A stretch of DNA of 64,000 nucleotides, taken from Mesostigma viride (taxonomy: Eukaryota; Streptophyta; Mesostigmatophyceae; Mesostigmatales; Mesostigmataceae). The DNA lies in NCBI GenBank assembly GCA_009746045.1, contig RPFO01000041.1, positions 945,245 to 1,009,244 on the forward strand, given 5' to 3'. The notes under the pieces are model-generated. The model made no database searches, had not been told where the DNA came from, and was given only the letters and a program-made list of their open reading frames with translations. Made by a program: the position numbers and the translations under genes. Shown in pieces: positions 1 to 10,729 of this stretch (within the stretch, counting starts at the first letter, position 1; the number at the start of each line of letters is the position of its first letter).

Positions 1-1
1 G

Positions 2-457
2 CCTGACGTTCGGCTTGGGCCGGCTCAACGGGGCGCCCTACTGCTGAGGTCTACCAAGACCTCTAAGGGCAAGACTCAGTCAGTGGTGGTAGAAGATGTG
101 ATGTCTGAAACCATCCTCCGTCACTGCATCGCGGGTAAGCACGCTTGGGAGGCCGTGTTCCCTTTCACCTACCCGCAATTCCGGCGCATTTGGCAGGCTG
201 CGAGTCAGGCCTTGGGGGTCGCCCAGATTTTCACCATTCACGGGCTGCGGCATGGAGGTGCCACTCACGATTTCCTCGCGGGTCGCAGCATGGGGGACAT
301 CCAGGGCCGGGGGCGCTGGCTTAGCAGCTCCACGGTTGCCCATTATGTGGGCTTGCACCGCAGTTTGGAGGTGCAGCTGCCTGAGGTTATTCTTCGGGCC
401 ATGGCCGCCTGCCCCCCTCGGGCCTGGCGGGCTATTTTGAAATTGCCCTCCACCTAA
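2..457 (+). CDS. Tyrosine recombinase, C-terminal catalytic part (5' end off the window)
   Basis: The frame is open from the left edge, so the true start lies outside the window; the GTG at 83 is internal. Seen: a lysine-rich TSKGKTQ near 60-80 (candidate beta-hairpin catalytic Lys), HGLRHGG at 239-259 (the H-x-x-R box), GRWLSSSTV, then a tyrosine at 344-346 in HYVGLHR as the candidate nucleophile. This order is that of the catalytic domain of tyrosine recombinases. In a eukaryotic repeat-rich setting such a domain most often belongs to DIRS/Ngaro-type retroelements or Cryptons; no RT is visible here to decide. TAA stop at 455-457. The fold family is well supported, the element class is not. 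Confidence 0.75.
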   Translation, partial: PDVRLGPAQRGALLLRSTKTSKGKTQSVVVEDVMSETILRHCIAGKHAWEAVFPFTYPQFRRIWQAASQALGVAQIFTIHGLRHGGATHDFLAGRSMGDIQGRGRWLSSSTVAHYVGLHRSLEVQLPEVILRAMAACPPRAWRAILKLPST

Positions 458-1504
458 TTTGGTTGTTCATTTCTCTGTCATTATGCTAGGTTCTTTGCCC
501 CTGGCATGGATCGCCAGGGAGGGATATAAGGGTAAGGCTAGCCTTTGCCAAGCAATAAGTGTTCCCATGAGCATCGGCGGCCGGGATGTGGCCTGCCTTT
601 TGTATGTGCTCCACTCATTGTTTTAATAAAGAGTCTGGTTACCCTGGAGTTCCACGGTTAATAGAATCGTGGTTCTCTGAACATAGTTTCTTTATAGTGA
701 GATGGAAGGGTAGCCGCTATAGCTAGGTTATTGGGTTCACGTGACATACCTTTTGAGGCCGGTGCGGCCTGATCCGGATCAGTCGTGGCCAAAACTTTGG
801 CCAGTTTTTCTTGGCCAGGTGGCAGGAGCTACGTTGAGATATAAACCTGCCACTGTCTAGGTTTCTTGGCTAATGGCGTAGTGATTAACTAGATCTAGAT
901 TCTTTCTCTCACGCAATGTGTGACCTAATAACCCCGGCAGCCTTACGTAAGCTGCCGGCAATTAGAACGCCACATTGCGTCATTTGTTCAGACGCAACAT
1001 TTGCGTGGCGAAAAAATGCCGTCCGGGCCAAGGCCGCATGACACGCAAAAAAGGATAAAAACAAACCCACCTAGCTAAGGTCGGCCTCTTTTCTTTTCAA
1101 TCATTCAAATTTCCCAGAGCATCAGCTCAACGACGTACGCGAAAATATGCCGAGCTATGGCTGCCGAGAATGCTCATAACTTTCGACTCAGGCCATGAAA
1201 TTTAGTCGGGTTTGTTGCATTCGACTCGTCTTCTGATGACAAACACGCTGGTATAATTTCCGGCAGCTATCGTCCCCGATTTCGTACGCTCTCGACCTCG
1301 GCCTGCCCAGCAGATATCGCTATTTTCGACTCGATATGGCGGCATTCCCTTCGTGAATAGCACGCCTGCGCCCCCCGCCCCAGCATTCGACATCTTCCCC
1401 GTAGCTATGGAGGCCCCAACAACACCTGCCGCCCCAGAAACCCGGTCGCTGGACGACGTTCTTGCCGCAGCCAGCCCTTTCGTCGGCATCGCTCCCGCCG
1501 CTCC
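458..1504. other. Non-coding stretch after the recombinase gene
   Basis: No supported gene. AATAAA occurs at 625-630, about 170 bases after the recombinase stop, and may be a polyadenylation signal. The remainder may be the terminal part of the recombinase-bearing element, but I find no terminal repeat within the window. Confidence 0.4.
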
Positions 1505-2715
1505 CAAGTAGCTAAAGGAACTTAGGTAATGCAACGAGGGAGGGAAGCTAAGCAAGGGAGGGGAGGAAAGCTACTAAGGGAGAGAGAGGAAAGGGAAGAG
1601 CATTAAGCTATGGGATATGGGAGGGGAGGGGAAGGAAGCTAAAGGAACTTAGGTAATGCAAGGAAGGAGGGAAGCTAAGAAAGTGAGGGGAGGAAAGCTA
1701 CTAAGGGAGAGGGATGAAAGGGAAGGGCATTAAGCTATGGGATATGGGAGGGGAGGGGAAGGAAGCTAAAGGAACTTAGGTAATGCAAGGAAGGAGGGAA
1801 GCTAAGAAAGGGAAGGGGAGGAAAGTTACTAAGGGAGAGGGAGGAAAGGGGAGGGAAGCTAAGATGGGAGGGGAGGGGAAGGAAGCTAAAGGAACTTCGG
1901 TAATGCAAGGAAGCCCCCAAGCTAAGAAAGGGAAGGGGGAGGAAAGCTACTTAGAAGGGAGAGGGAGGAAAGGGGAGGGAAGCTAAGGGATGGGAGGGGA
2001 GAGGAAGGAAGCCAAAGGAACTTAGGTAATGCAAGGAAGGAGGGAAACTAAGAAAGGGAAGGGGAGGAAAGCTACTAAGGGAGAGGGAGGAAAGGGAAGG
2101 GCATTAAGCTATGGGATATGGGAGGAGAGGGGAAGGAAGCTAAAGGATCTTAGGTGCTGCAAGGAAGGAGGGAAGGTAAGAAAGGGAAGGGGAGGAAAGC
2201 TAATAAGGGAGAGGGACGAAAGGGGAGGGCATTAAGCTATGGGACATGGGAGGGGAGGGGAAGGAAGCTAAAGGAACTTAGGTAATGCAAGGAAGGAGGT
2301 AAGCTAATAAAGGGAAGGGGAGGAAAGCTACTTAGAAGGGAGAGGGACGAAAGGGGAGGGAAGCTCAGGGATGGGAGGGGAGAGGAAGGAAGCTAAAGGA
2401 ACTTAGGTAATGCAACGAGGGAGGGAAGCTAAGCAAGGGAGGGGAGGAAAGCTACTAAGGGAGAGGGAGGAAAGGGAAGGGCATTAAGCTATGGGATATG
2501 GGAGGGGAGGGGAAGAAAGCTAAAGGAACTTAGGTATAATGCAAGGAAGGAGGGAAGCTAAGAAAGGGAGGGAAGGAAAGCTACAAAGGGAGAGGGAGGA
2601 AAGGGAAGGGCATTAAGCTATGGGATATGGGAGGGGAGGGGAAGGAAGCTATAGGAACTTAAGTAATGCAAGGAAGGAGGGAAGCTAAGAAGGGAGGGGA
2701 GGGGAGGGAAGCTAG
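1505..2715. repeat. Purine-rich minisatellite, about 126-bp unit, about 10 copies
   Basis: The phrase 'gctaaaggaacttaggtaat' or a close variant recurs at 1511, 1638, 1765, 1885, 2011, 2139, 2267, 2392, 2519 and 2648, a spacing of 120-129 bases. The rest of each unit is G/A-rich (gggaggggaggaaagcta and similar). The strand asymmetry is extreme: almost all purine on the plus strand. ORFs through it are translations of the repeat. Confidence 0.95.
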
Positions 2716-3960
2716 CGGCCCACATGCATCTCTCCCTCGACAAGAAACAAGCGCATGCACCCACCCACCCCACATGCACCCCTCCCTTTACAAGAAACAA
2801 GCATGTGGGCCCACCTACTGCAATGCATCCCTCCCTTGATAAAGAACACACACATGCACCCACCCACCGCGCATGCATCCCTCCCATGACAGGGAAGAAG
2901 CATGTGCACCCACCCACCCCACCTGCGTCCCTCCCTTTACAAGAAACAAGCATGTGGGCCCACCTACTGCAATGCATCCCTCCCTTGATAAAGAACACAC
3001 ACATGCACCCACCCACCGCGCATGCATCCCTCCCTTGACAAGGAAGAAGCATGTGCACCCACCCACCCCACATGCACCCCTCCCTTTACAAGAAACAAGC
3101 ATGTGGGCCCACCTACTGCAATGCATCCCTCCCTTGATAAAGAACACACACATGCACCCACCCACCGCGCATGCATCCCTCCCTTGACAAGGAAGAAGCA
3201 TGTGCACCACCCACCCCACCTGCGTCCCTCCCTTGACAAGGAACAATTTCATGCACCCACCCACCCACATGATCTCTACCTTGACAAGGAACAAGAGCAT
3301 GCACCTACCCACCGCGCATGCATCCCTCCCTTGACAAGGAACAAGCATGTGTAACCACCCACCCCACATGCATCCATCCCTTTACAAGAAACAAGCACGT
3401 GAACCCACCTAATGCACAAGCATCCCTCCCTTGATAAGAAACAAGCACGTGCACCCACCCACCCCACATGCATCCCTCCCTCGACAAGGAACAAGCGCAT
3501 GCACCCACCCACCCCACATGCATCCCTCCCTTGACAAGGAACAAGCGCATGCAGCCACCCACCCCACATGCAGTCCTCCCTTTACAAGAAACAAGCACGT
3601 GCACCCACCTACTGCACATGCACCCCTCCCTTGACAAGGAACAAGCGCGTGCACCCACCCACCCCACATGCATCCCTCGACAAGGAACAAGCGCGTGCAC
3701 TCACCCACCCCACATGCATCCCTCCTTTGACAAGGAAAAAGCACGTGCAACCACCCACCCCACGTGCATCCCTCCCTTGACAAGGAACAAGCACGTGCAC
3801 TCACCCACCCCACATGCATCCCTCCTTTGACAGGAAAAAGCACTTGCACTCACCCACCCCACATGCATCCCTCCCTTGACAGGGAAAAAGCGCGTTCACC
3901 CACCCACCCACACGCATTCCTCTCTTGACAACGAACAAGCACGTGAACCTACCTACCCAC
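2716..3960. repeat. Minisatellite of about 50 bp with a 149-bp higher-order block
   Basis: About 24 copies of a unit built from CCCACCCACC, CATGCATCCCTCCC and TTGACAAGGAACAAGC, of roughly 50 bp. In the left part three successive units form a higher-order repeat: 'gcatgtgggcccacctactg' starts at 2801, 2950 and 3099, exactly 149 bases apart. Copies to the right vary one unit at a time. The array directly abuts the purine-rich array. Overlapping ORFs on both strands are by-products of unit lengths near a multiple of three. Confidence 0.95.
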
Positions 3961-4920
3961 TAGCATGGCACGAAGGCATACCATACAATAGCATGGCGTT
4001 GCCAAAGCGAAAAAAGAGATCTCGTTGGGGAGAAATTGCCCAGCAAAACTGACAACCATGCAAGGCAAAAAACTTGAATAACTTACGGTGGACATCAGCA
4101 TATAATGAGTAGCCCAGATGTGCCGGGTGTAGAGTAAACGAGGCCGAAAATGTCGCGTAACTCAAAGGCATCTTTAGTAGCCTGTCAAGCGACGGGAACG
4201 AGTGGAAACCTGAAGAATGGCAAAAGACATTAAGTCGACTGCCATACATAAAAGATAGAGAATCAGTAGTACACAGCTCCCCTCATGGAGCAGTAAGCAA
4301 ATGAGCGATGATTAACAAAGTGTGAGACAGATAGTCTATGCGACTCCTTGCGACTAAACGTGGCATGCATATGCGGGCGCTGATTAGGAACATTGGCTTA
4401 CTTTGTTTAGCGTAATGCGATTGCAGTACTAAGCTTCGTGAAATGCCGCATGCGCACGATGTCACAAAATTTAAATTTCCTTTAGGAACAAAGACGAACA
4501 AATTGATGTAGCTGGCTAAGGACTACGCCATGGTAGGCTAGCTGTATCGGAGAGAGCGATGTAGATGGCTGGAAAAATGATAACTCAATCATGCTAAACT
4601 GCGGCTCCAAAGGCTTGTTCTAGTGCGCCTTTGGCTTTCTTCTTCTTCAGGCGCAATAAGCCCGCGATTCTTTTTTAGTCCAAATATTCTTTCACCACTA
4701 CTGACCGGCTGGCGACTGCAAATCGGCATGGCCGGCTAATTATGAGGCAAGCATTGCAAGGGCAGACGCTTGTGATCGTTGATAAATTCGAGAAATCGTT
4801 CTCGCCCGGCGCGGCGGTTCACAACTCCCCACCTGCAAACTCGACTAGCAGGTACGGGGGCGTTCCTGAAACCAGTCCCGTACACGCAACCGTTCTATCC
4901 GGCCCTCGGCAAATATAGAA
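3961..4920. other. Unassigned non-coding sequence
   Basis: No ORF with recognisable protein features, no terminal repeats and no RNA gene seen. Confidence 0.3.
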
Positions 4921-4924
4921 TCTC

Positions 4925-5175
4925 TGCTGCACTTCCGCGGCGTGGGACACAACAACAACAACAACAACTTCCGCGGCGTGGGATTCAACTAACTAACTAA
5001 CTAACTTCCGCGTGGGAACCAACAACAAGAACAAGAACAAGAACAAGAACAACACGCAACCGCTCTGTGCCGTACCTAGAACGGGACAAGTACAAGACCG
5101 TATCGGCCAGTATAGATTCTCTGCTGCCCATGTGCGGCGTGGGACACAACAACAACAACAACAACAACAAGACCG
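4925..5175. repeat. CAA, CAAGAA and CTAA microsatellites in a duplicated context
   Basis: (CAA)n at 4948-4968 and 5145-5171, a CAAGAA-type run at 5019-5055, and (CTAA)n at about 4987-5005. The phrase 'ttccgcggcgtggga' precedes or follows these tracts repeatedly, so the tracts sit inside a larger degenerate duplication, not at independent sites. Confidence 0.85.
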
Positions 5176-5299
5176 TAACGGGGGTCCGTTTCGGTTACGG
5201 CCCCGTACTAGGCTCGGTTCGGTGTACGCGGCGTGTACGTAGCGTGACATTAATTCTAGTGGTCGACGCCAAGTGGACGTAAAAAATGGCCTGTTAGGC

Positions 5300-5770
5300 A
5301 TACGACACAATGTATAGTACTTGCCGTAAATTTACGGCCCGTATACTTTGTGTCGTTTACGGTAGTAAATTTACTGCAGCACACGACACAAAGTATACGG
5401 GCCGTAAAGTTTACGGCCCGTATACTTTTTGTCGTATACTGAAGTAAAATTTACTAAAGTATACGACAAAAAGTATACGGTAGTAATTTTTACGGCCCGT
5501 ATACTTTTTTTCGTATACTAAAGTAAAATTTACTTAAGTATACGACAAAAAGTATACGGGCCGTAAAGTTTACGGCCCGTATACTTTTTGTCGTATACTT
5601 TAGTAAAGTTTACTAAAGTATACGACAAAAAGTATACGGGCCGTAAGTTTTACGGGCCGTATACTTTTTGTCGTATATTGAAGTAAAGTTAACGTACCGT
5701 ATACGGAGCCCGTATACGTTTACGGGCCGTATACGGGGCCCATATACGTGTACGGGCCGTAAGTTTATAG
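5300..5770. repeat. Tandem array of palindromes (about 80-bp period, two dyad centres per unit)
   Basis: The core acgac(a)aaaagtatac starts at 5302, 5383, 5463, 5542 and 5622, a period of 79-81. Each unit holds one palindrome centred on GGGCCGTAAAGTTTACGGCCC and one centred on AGTAAAGTTTACT, joined by GTATACTTTTTGTCGTATAC-type arms. Because both halves are self-complementary, the array reads nearly the same on both strands. From 5690 to 5770 it degrades into shorter GTATACGGGCC palindromes and stops where gypsy ORF3 copy 1 begins. Confidence 0.92.
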
Positions 5771-5774
5771 TATA

Positions 5775-7675
5775 GTGGGCCCGCGCATTTTTTCATATCT
5801 CTCGACTCCGGATGGGCGTGCGCGCCTTAGGGATATTTTTCCCTGGCTTCCGGCTGAGGGGGATGCGGAGCTCGATGACTTCCCTTGTGACCTCCTGAGC
5901 GGGCTGTTGAGTTCATGGAGCGTGAAGATGAGGCAACCTCAGCTCCACCAGCCGTGGCTGCGGAGGTTCTAGCTTCCATGCCCCTGACGGATCTTCCTCC
6001 GGACCTCGGGCGGCCGGGTTCCTCTGGTCCCGGGTCGTCGGTGACGGTCTCCTCGGTTGCAGAGTCTCTTCCTCCGCCTGTTGACCCTGCTGTCGCCAGT
6101 CTCTCGACCGTCGTCGTGGAGATGCAAGCGCAATTTCAGGCGTTGTTGTCGGCATTCACTGCATTCACTGCGGCACCTCCGTCTGCGGTTCCCGCTCAGC
6201 CAGCCATCGAGCCTCCGTCCGTGGTGTCCTCCGTCGCACCTGTTCGACCGGCTGTCGGACCCGTGTCCGTGGCGTCCTCCGTTGCGCCTGTTCAACCGGT
6301 CGCCCACCTTCCGCCAGTGGAGCTCTCCGTCACATCTGTTCAGCCGGCCGCTGTCGCTCTGTCTGTGGAGCCCTCCGTCACACCTGTTCAGCCGGCCGCT
6401 ATCGCTCCGTCCGTGGTGGCCGCCGCCGCGCCTGCTCAGCCGACCGAGCCTCAGCGTCATCCAGATTTGGGCAAGGCGTCGATGGGCAAGTGGGTGTTTG
6501 ACACTACAGAGGATACGTATGATTCGGCCATGGGTGATTGGACCTCCGCCCGACCGGCCACAACGTTTTCCCCTGTCGCCACTTCCGCCGCCACCGCCTC
6601 TTCCGTCGCGCCCGCCTCCGCCGTCGTCCACCGACCGCGCGTTGCTCCTGTTGCGGCGTCCTCGGCTTCGGTCATGCGTGTTAGCGAGGTAGAGTTCCGG
6701 CATGTCAGGGCGGTAGAACTGCTCAGTGTGTTGTCCGCCGGGGACCGTGAGCGTTTTCCGACTGTGGCCCATCTAGATCCTCAGGTGTCCGATGTTGCGG
6801 TCGCTGGACTGGCCATGTCCGCCGCCCTCTGTCGGGCTGTGGCTCTCCCTCGTGCGGCCAGTGTAGTTACCAACACGGCGTCATCGTCTCAGTTTTGCTA
6901 CGCATCCTCGTTACCTCAGGAGATGAACCTCCCACTAGAGACGGATAGGCCTCCGTTTAATATGGTGGTGCTGGCCGATCCGTTGTTTGATGGTGAGGTG
7001 CGGGCGCAGAGGGTCATATATCGCTGGGCGCGTGCTGCTAACGATCCTTGCTATTCCTATGGCGATGTACAGTGGGCGTATCCTCAGCCCCTGTGGATCA
7101 TGCCCTCGGATGCCATGTACTTCAGTCGTCCTGTCCCTGCGGGTGCTCTCTACTCCCTGCGCATCCAGCCGGGCCTGCAGTGGGATGCTTGTCGCCCTGC
7201 GCCCCTTCCGGGTCAGGGGCTGGATAAGCCTGGGTTCCAGCCTCCGCGTACGACGGGTACCCACCTGTCGACTTACGGCTCCCGTCAGTGCGTGCGCCAC
7301 TGGCAGGGTCGTGAGATTCGGCACGTGCGTCTCTGGCCCGGCAACGTGGAGCGTTTCCTGGATTTGTTTTTCACCTCTGTTGCTCGTGGTGAGCTTGTCT
7401 TCCATCGGTTCCTCCTGCGCGCCCTCCTTCTGCTGTCGGCAGAGCCCTTCGTGCGCTAGTTTCAGTGTGGGTTCCTTGACTGGGCCCGTGGACAGGTGGT
7501 CCTGACACAGCATCGTTACTACTGGGCTTTCCTCGGCATGTATCCTGATGGCGTCTGGGAGGATGTGTTCCTCCATGTAGACAGGCATGACAACCCTGCT
7601 GATGTTGCTCATCACCGGGCGTACCTGGATGTGCTTTTGGCCACCCGTGCTACTTTTCAGGCTACTGGTGTGTAG
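5775..7675 (+). pseudogene. Gypsy-associated ORF3, copy 1 (5'-truncated, frameshifted, one internal stop)
   Basis: Homologous to the ORF at 37884-40236, which lies directly after a chromodomain, so this is the third ORF of the same gypsy family. The N-terminal fragment (YLSTPDGRARLRDIF..WLPAEGDAELDD) is in another frame; a one-base insertion near 5900 separates it from the main frame at 5915. Then comes a long Pro/Ala/Val-rich region (about 6000-6660) with internal 60-66 bp repeats. The conserved end holds DRPPFNMVVLADP, LPGQGLDKPG and REIRHVRLWPGNVERFLDLFF. TAG at 7457-7459 interrupts a frame that otherwise continues to 7673-7675; copy 2 has a sense codon there. No known domain recognised. 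The left end abuts the palindrome array abruptly. Confidence 0.7.
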
Positions 7676-8043
7676 ACAGAGGGCTCTAGGCCCGACCTGA
7701 GGGTGTTGTCCCTCCGGTATATAGAGTCGCCCTCCGGGCTTGGCCAGTTGGTTGTCCGTTTCTGGTCCTTAGCGTGAACGTTGTTTCCTCTGTGTGTCCT
7801 GCCTAGTGCCGTCCCTCCCGGCAAGGCCTCAGTGCCAGGCAGTTAGGGGAGCCTCACACCAGGCGTGGTGCTGGTGATCCCTACACCATTCGGGGTGGAA
7901 CCGAGGTTAACATGTTTTTGTTTTGGGCCTTGGATGGTCAGTCGATTGTGTTAGGCTTTTGTTGGGTGCGTTAGATCCTCCTTCTCCTTTGGTTTCCTCC
8001 GTGTACGTAGGGCGAGGGCTCCCTACCTTTGTGGGGGGGGAGG
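7676..8043 (+). other. Gypsy 3' non-coding leader and polypurine tract
   Basis: Closely matches 40237-40603, including 'gtgttgtccctccggtatat' and 'ccgtccctcccggcaaggcc'. It ends in a polypurine tract (gtgggggggg aggtg, about 8029-8043) directly before TGTTACG, the expected layout of plus-strand priming site and 3' LTR. Confidence 0.75.
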
Positions 8044-8614
8044 TGTTACGTCGCGTAACTTTTGTTGTTGGTACGGACGTAAATTAGGTCCTTTGTTGCC
8101 TCAGCCATTTCGAAACAGTCCGTTGACTTTCCTAAGCTTACGTGTAGTTAGGACCTTTTTGACCGGTTGGTACCGTGCCTTGTGACGTGGCAATTGTGTA
8201 TGGTGGCTTGGTGCAGTCGCGCCGCGCTGCGTACTTTAGTAGTGGTCCTTTATCCTCCGTTTGAACCTTGTGGACATGCGTTGGTCCTGTAGGCGAGGGT
8301 CGGTGTCGGCTCGAGCATACACGCATGTCGGCGATCATTTATGCCGCGGTTGTCATCCGTGAATCGCACTCGGCGTGTATTATGGAATTGTAATACATCG
8401 TTTTGGGTCGTGAATTTACCAGTGTTTACTTCGAAGTGCCCCGGCATCATTTGGTATATGGCGTACAGTAACCGCATGTATCGGAATGCATTGAGAGCAG
8501 AGTCGGCGCGTCCTAGGTCTTATAGCCAATACAGCTCCTCATCGCTAGGTACCCTCACTAGTTTAGGTAAGGTTAGGCGCGGGGTTTGGGATCGAGTAGA
8601 GCCTGGGCGTAACA
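8044..8614 (+). repeat. Gypsy LTR1 (571 bp)
   Basis: Starts TGTTACGTCGCG after the polypurine tract and ends CGTAACA at 8608-8614. Boundaries come from comparison with LTR2 (40604-41166, TGTAACG...CGTAACA) and LTR3 (35774-36439, minus). All three share the block 'gcgcgctgcgtactttag'-like sequence and TGTAGGCGAGGG, probably promoter/R region. LTR1 and LTR2 are clearly diverged, so they are not the two ends of one insertion. LTR1 has retroelement internal sequence on both sides. Confidence 0.75.
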
Positions 8615-8853
8615 CTAGGTATAAGAAATTTATGACCTTTGAAGAAGCTCAGCAGTTCCTTATAGACCATAGCGAATCAGATTTAGGCCTACACGTACGC
8701 CCTATTCCTCACGTTCGTCCTCCCGTGGAATCTCTAGTTTTTGCTACCCCTCCTTCTTCTCCCCCTCGACGTGCTGCATCCTCTTCTAGTGTAGATACTC
8801 CTCTCACTTTAGAGTTTGGTTCCCTATCCATTACTGTGGTTAAAAAGGATTGA
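8458..8853 (+). CDS. Small ORF starting inside the LTR and crossing into the internal region
   Basis: Begins MAYSNRMYRNALRAES inside the U5 part of LTR1, crosses the LTR end at 8614 and continues to 8853 with a Pro/Ser-rich tail like the gag that follows. LTR2 encodes MAYYSSTYVNALRSGS at the matching place (41013 onward) with mainly synonymous or conservative changes, so the LTR-encoded part seems under protein-level constraint. The function is unknown. It could be an N-terminal leader of gag (the gag ATG is at 8972, another frame) or a separate accessory protein. Confidence 0.5.
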   Translation: MAYSNRMYRNALRAESARPRSYSQYSSSSLGTLTSLGKVRRGVWDRVEPGRNTRYKKFMTFEEAQQFLIDHSESDLGLHVRPIPHVRPPVESLVFATPPSSPPRRAASSSSVDTPLTLEFGSLSITVVKKD

Positions 8854-8988
8854 TTTTACTTGCTTTCTTTGCTTAGTACATTCAAGGTTTTCCTTTTGCC
8901 TTCCTTGCTTTAATTTAGGTTCCTATCCTTTTTCTTAAGGAAATTTTCATTGTTTTTCCTCATAACTAAACATGGATCCAGTGGGTGG

Positions 8989-10612
8989 CAGTGTTTCTGC
9001 TAACGGGCCGCGCGCGGCCACATGCATGTGGCCGCCGGCCGCCGGATTTTGGGGCCCGCGGTCACACGTAGCCGCCGCATTTCGGTGGCCGCGGTCACAT
9101 GTGGCCGCGGGATTTCGGTGGCCGCGGCCTGACAAGTCTTGTGACCGTGGTCACTTAATTCTGGCTGCGGGTTGCGCTCAATTGTTAGTGTGCCCATTGG
9201 CCGGTCAGTTGTAACTTCGAGGGTTGTGCTGAAATTGTCAGAACCAAAATTCCCGAGTACAGAGGGTTGACTGAACAAAATTCAGCCTGCCTTGGTCTAT
9301 TGCTGAAATCAGATATTTTCTAGTTACCAGTATCCGCGTTCCGAGGACTGCCTATAATAGATTGGTGCCGACGTTGCCAACCTGGCTCAAGTCTCAGCCA
9401 TACCTACCTAGCGGCTAGACTCTACTGTAGAGCGTGCTGCGATGAATTATTGTAGCTGCTGCACGGTCGACGGTGCGGCAAAGCCAGTATGTATGGCTGA
9501 CGATTTCGTAGACATGATGCTAGGTTTTGTTGCTGGATAAAACGTAGTATTAAATATTATCAGTGGAAACGCATAGCAAATTTAGAGCTGATAGCGACTA
9601 GCCCTGCTTTGGGGGACTTTGCTTGCCTTGGCGTAAAATGCGAACCTGTCGGCTAACGGAACATTTAACATGCCCGGCCAGCAACAATAGGAAAGAGTCT
9701 AGTGCAGGAGCGTCCGCCGCAGGCAGACCTAAAGGTATATTAGCGTGGCTCATGCCACAACGTCCACTTTCTCGGCCACGGTCTTTGTATGAGCCACGAT
9801 CACCATCTCGATCATCTCATTCATCTGGTAAAGCTGGCCGCAGCCTCCCTGGCGATGCCATGCCGGAAGCAGTGCCTGATCCGACGCCATCGTCAGGGCA
9901 TCTACCGCCGCCTGGGAATCTGAGGAATGTCGAAGCTAGCCGCAATTCTGAATCTCACGAGAAGAATAGCGGGACAAGCGCTGGGTCGTCTCTGACACTC
10001 ACGTCCGCATTCTGACCGGATATTGCTCGGAATTCAGGTCATGGAAAGCATCGCCGTTTTCAACCTAGTAAACCTACATAGCACTTGCCAGTTGCCCGGC
10101 CAATGGCCAATTGGCCATGCCCTCGAGTTTTGGCCCATGTGGCATGTGTGACTTCACTTCATCACTTGTTGCGGCGTCATCTAAATTTATTATTGTCGCT
10201 AGCTGTTAATTTAATGGTTTGACAGTCCTCAATCCTATCGTGCACATTGGATATCGCCACTACAGTGCCTACTGAGGGAGTGAAGGCTGTAACTGTAGTA
10301 GTAAGGGCTGTGAGGCCATAAGCCGGTGAGGCATAATTGCCTTAACAGTGCCTGCCTTTATTAATCCACGTCCCACCTAACAATGCCTGTATAATGGTAT
10401 AGCAACCCCCCCCCCCCCATTCCCCAATACAAAGCCGACCTAGGCTAAGCACTCAATGGAGTGTATAACACATCTTGCCTGCAACAAAGTTATGTTGAAA
10501 GGTGCGACCGCGGGATTTTGGTGGCCGAGGTCACATTGACCGCAGGATTTGGGGAGCCGTGGTCACACGCGACCGCAGACCAAAAACCCTTACTGTAGTA
10601 GCAGAAACACTG
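8989..10612 (+). mobile_element. Non-autonomous hAT-type DNA transposon (1,624 bp) with 8-bp TSD
   Basis: Terminal inverted repeats CAGTGTTTCTGCTA (8989 onward) and its complement TAGCAGAAACACTG (ending 10612). The 8-bp target duplication GTGGGTGG flanks it at 8981-8988 and 10613-10620. Eight-base TSD and CA..TG ends are hAT hallmarks. Removing the element plus one TSD (1,632 bp, a multiple of three) restores the gag frame. Subterminal GGCCGCGG/GACCGCGG-rich repeats lie at both ends (9000-9140, 10500-10580). No transposase is visible; the ORF at 9623-10015 shows no recognised domain. Confidence 0.93.
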
Positions 10613-10644
10613 GTGGGTGGAGAGATGTCACCTATACCTACCGC

Positions 10645-10645
<1 letters not shown>

Positions 10646-10725
<80 letters not shown>

Positions 10726-10729
10726 CAAT
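10646..10729 (+). repeat. (AAT)n microsatellite inside gag
   Basis: About 25 uninterrupted AAT units, ending AACAACAAT. In the gag frame set by the ATG at 8972 this encodes about 28 Asn. It starts 25 bases after the right TSD of the hAT element. Confidence 0.97.

Noticed and set aside
1202-1555. 117-residue minus-strand ORF partly inside the purine-rich array
   Set aside because: Start lies in repeat sequence and no protein features are seen.
2618-3849. Overlapping ORFs of 60-184 residues on both strands (Cys/Trp/His-rich)
   Set aside because: They are translations of the 50-bp minisatellite in several frames; the amino acid pattern repeats with the DNA unit.
2716-3960. CRISPR array
   Set aside because: Units vary in sequence, there are no unique spacers, no cas genes, and the context is eukaryotic.
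5915-6772. Opposite-strand Arg-rich ORFs over gypsy ORF3
   Set aside because: Shadows of the GC-rich, Pro/Ala-rich coding frame on the plus strand; only the plus frame is conserved with copy 2.
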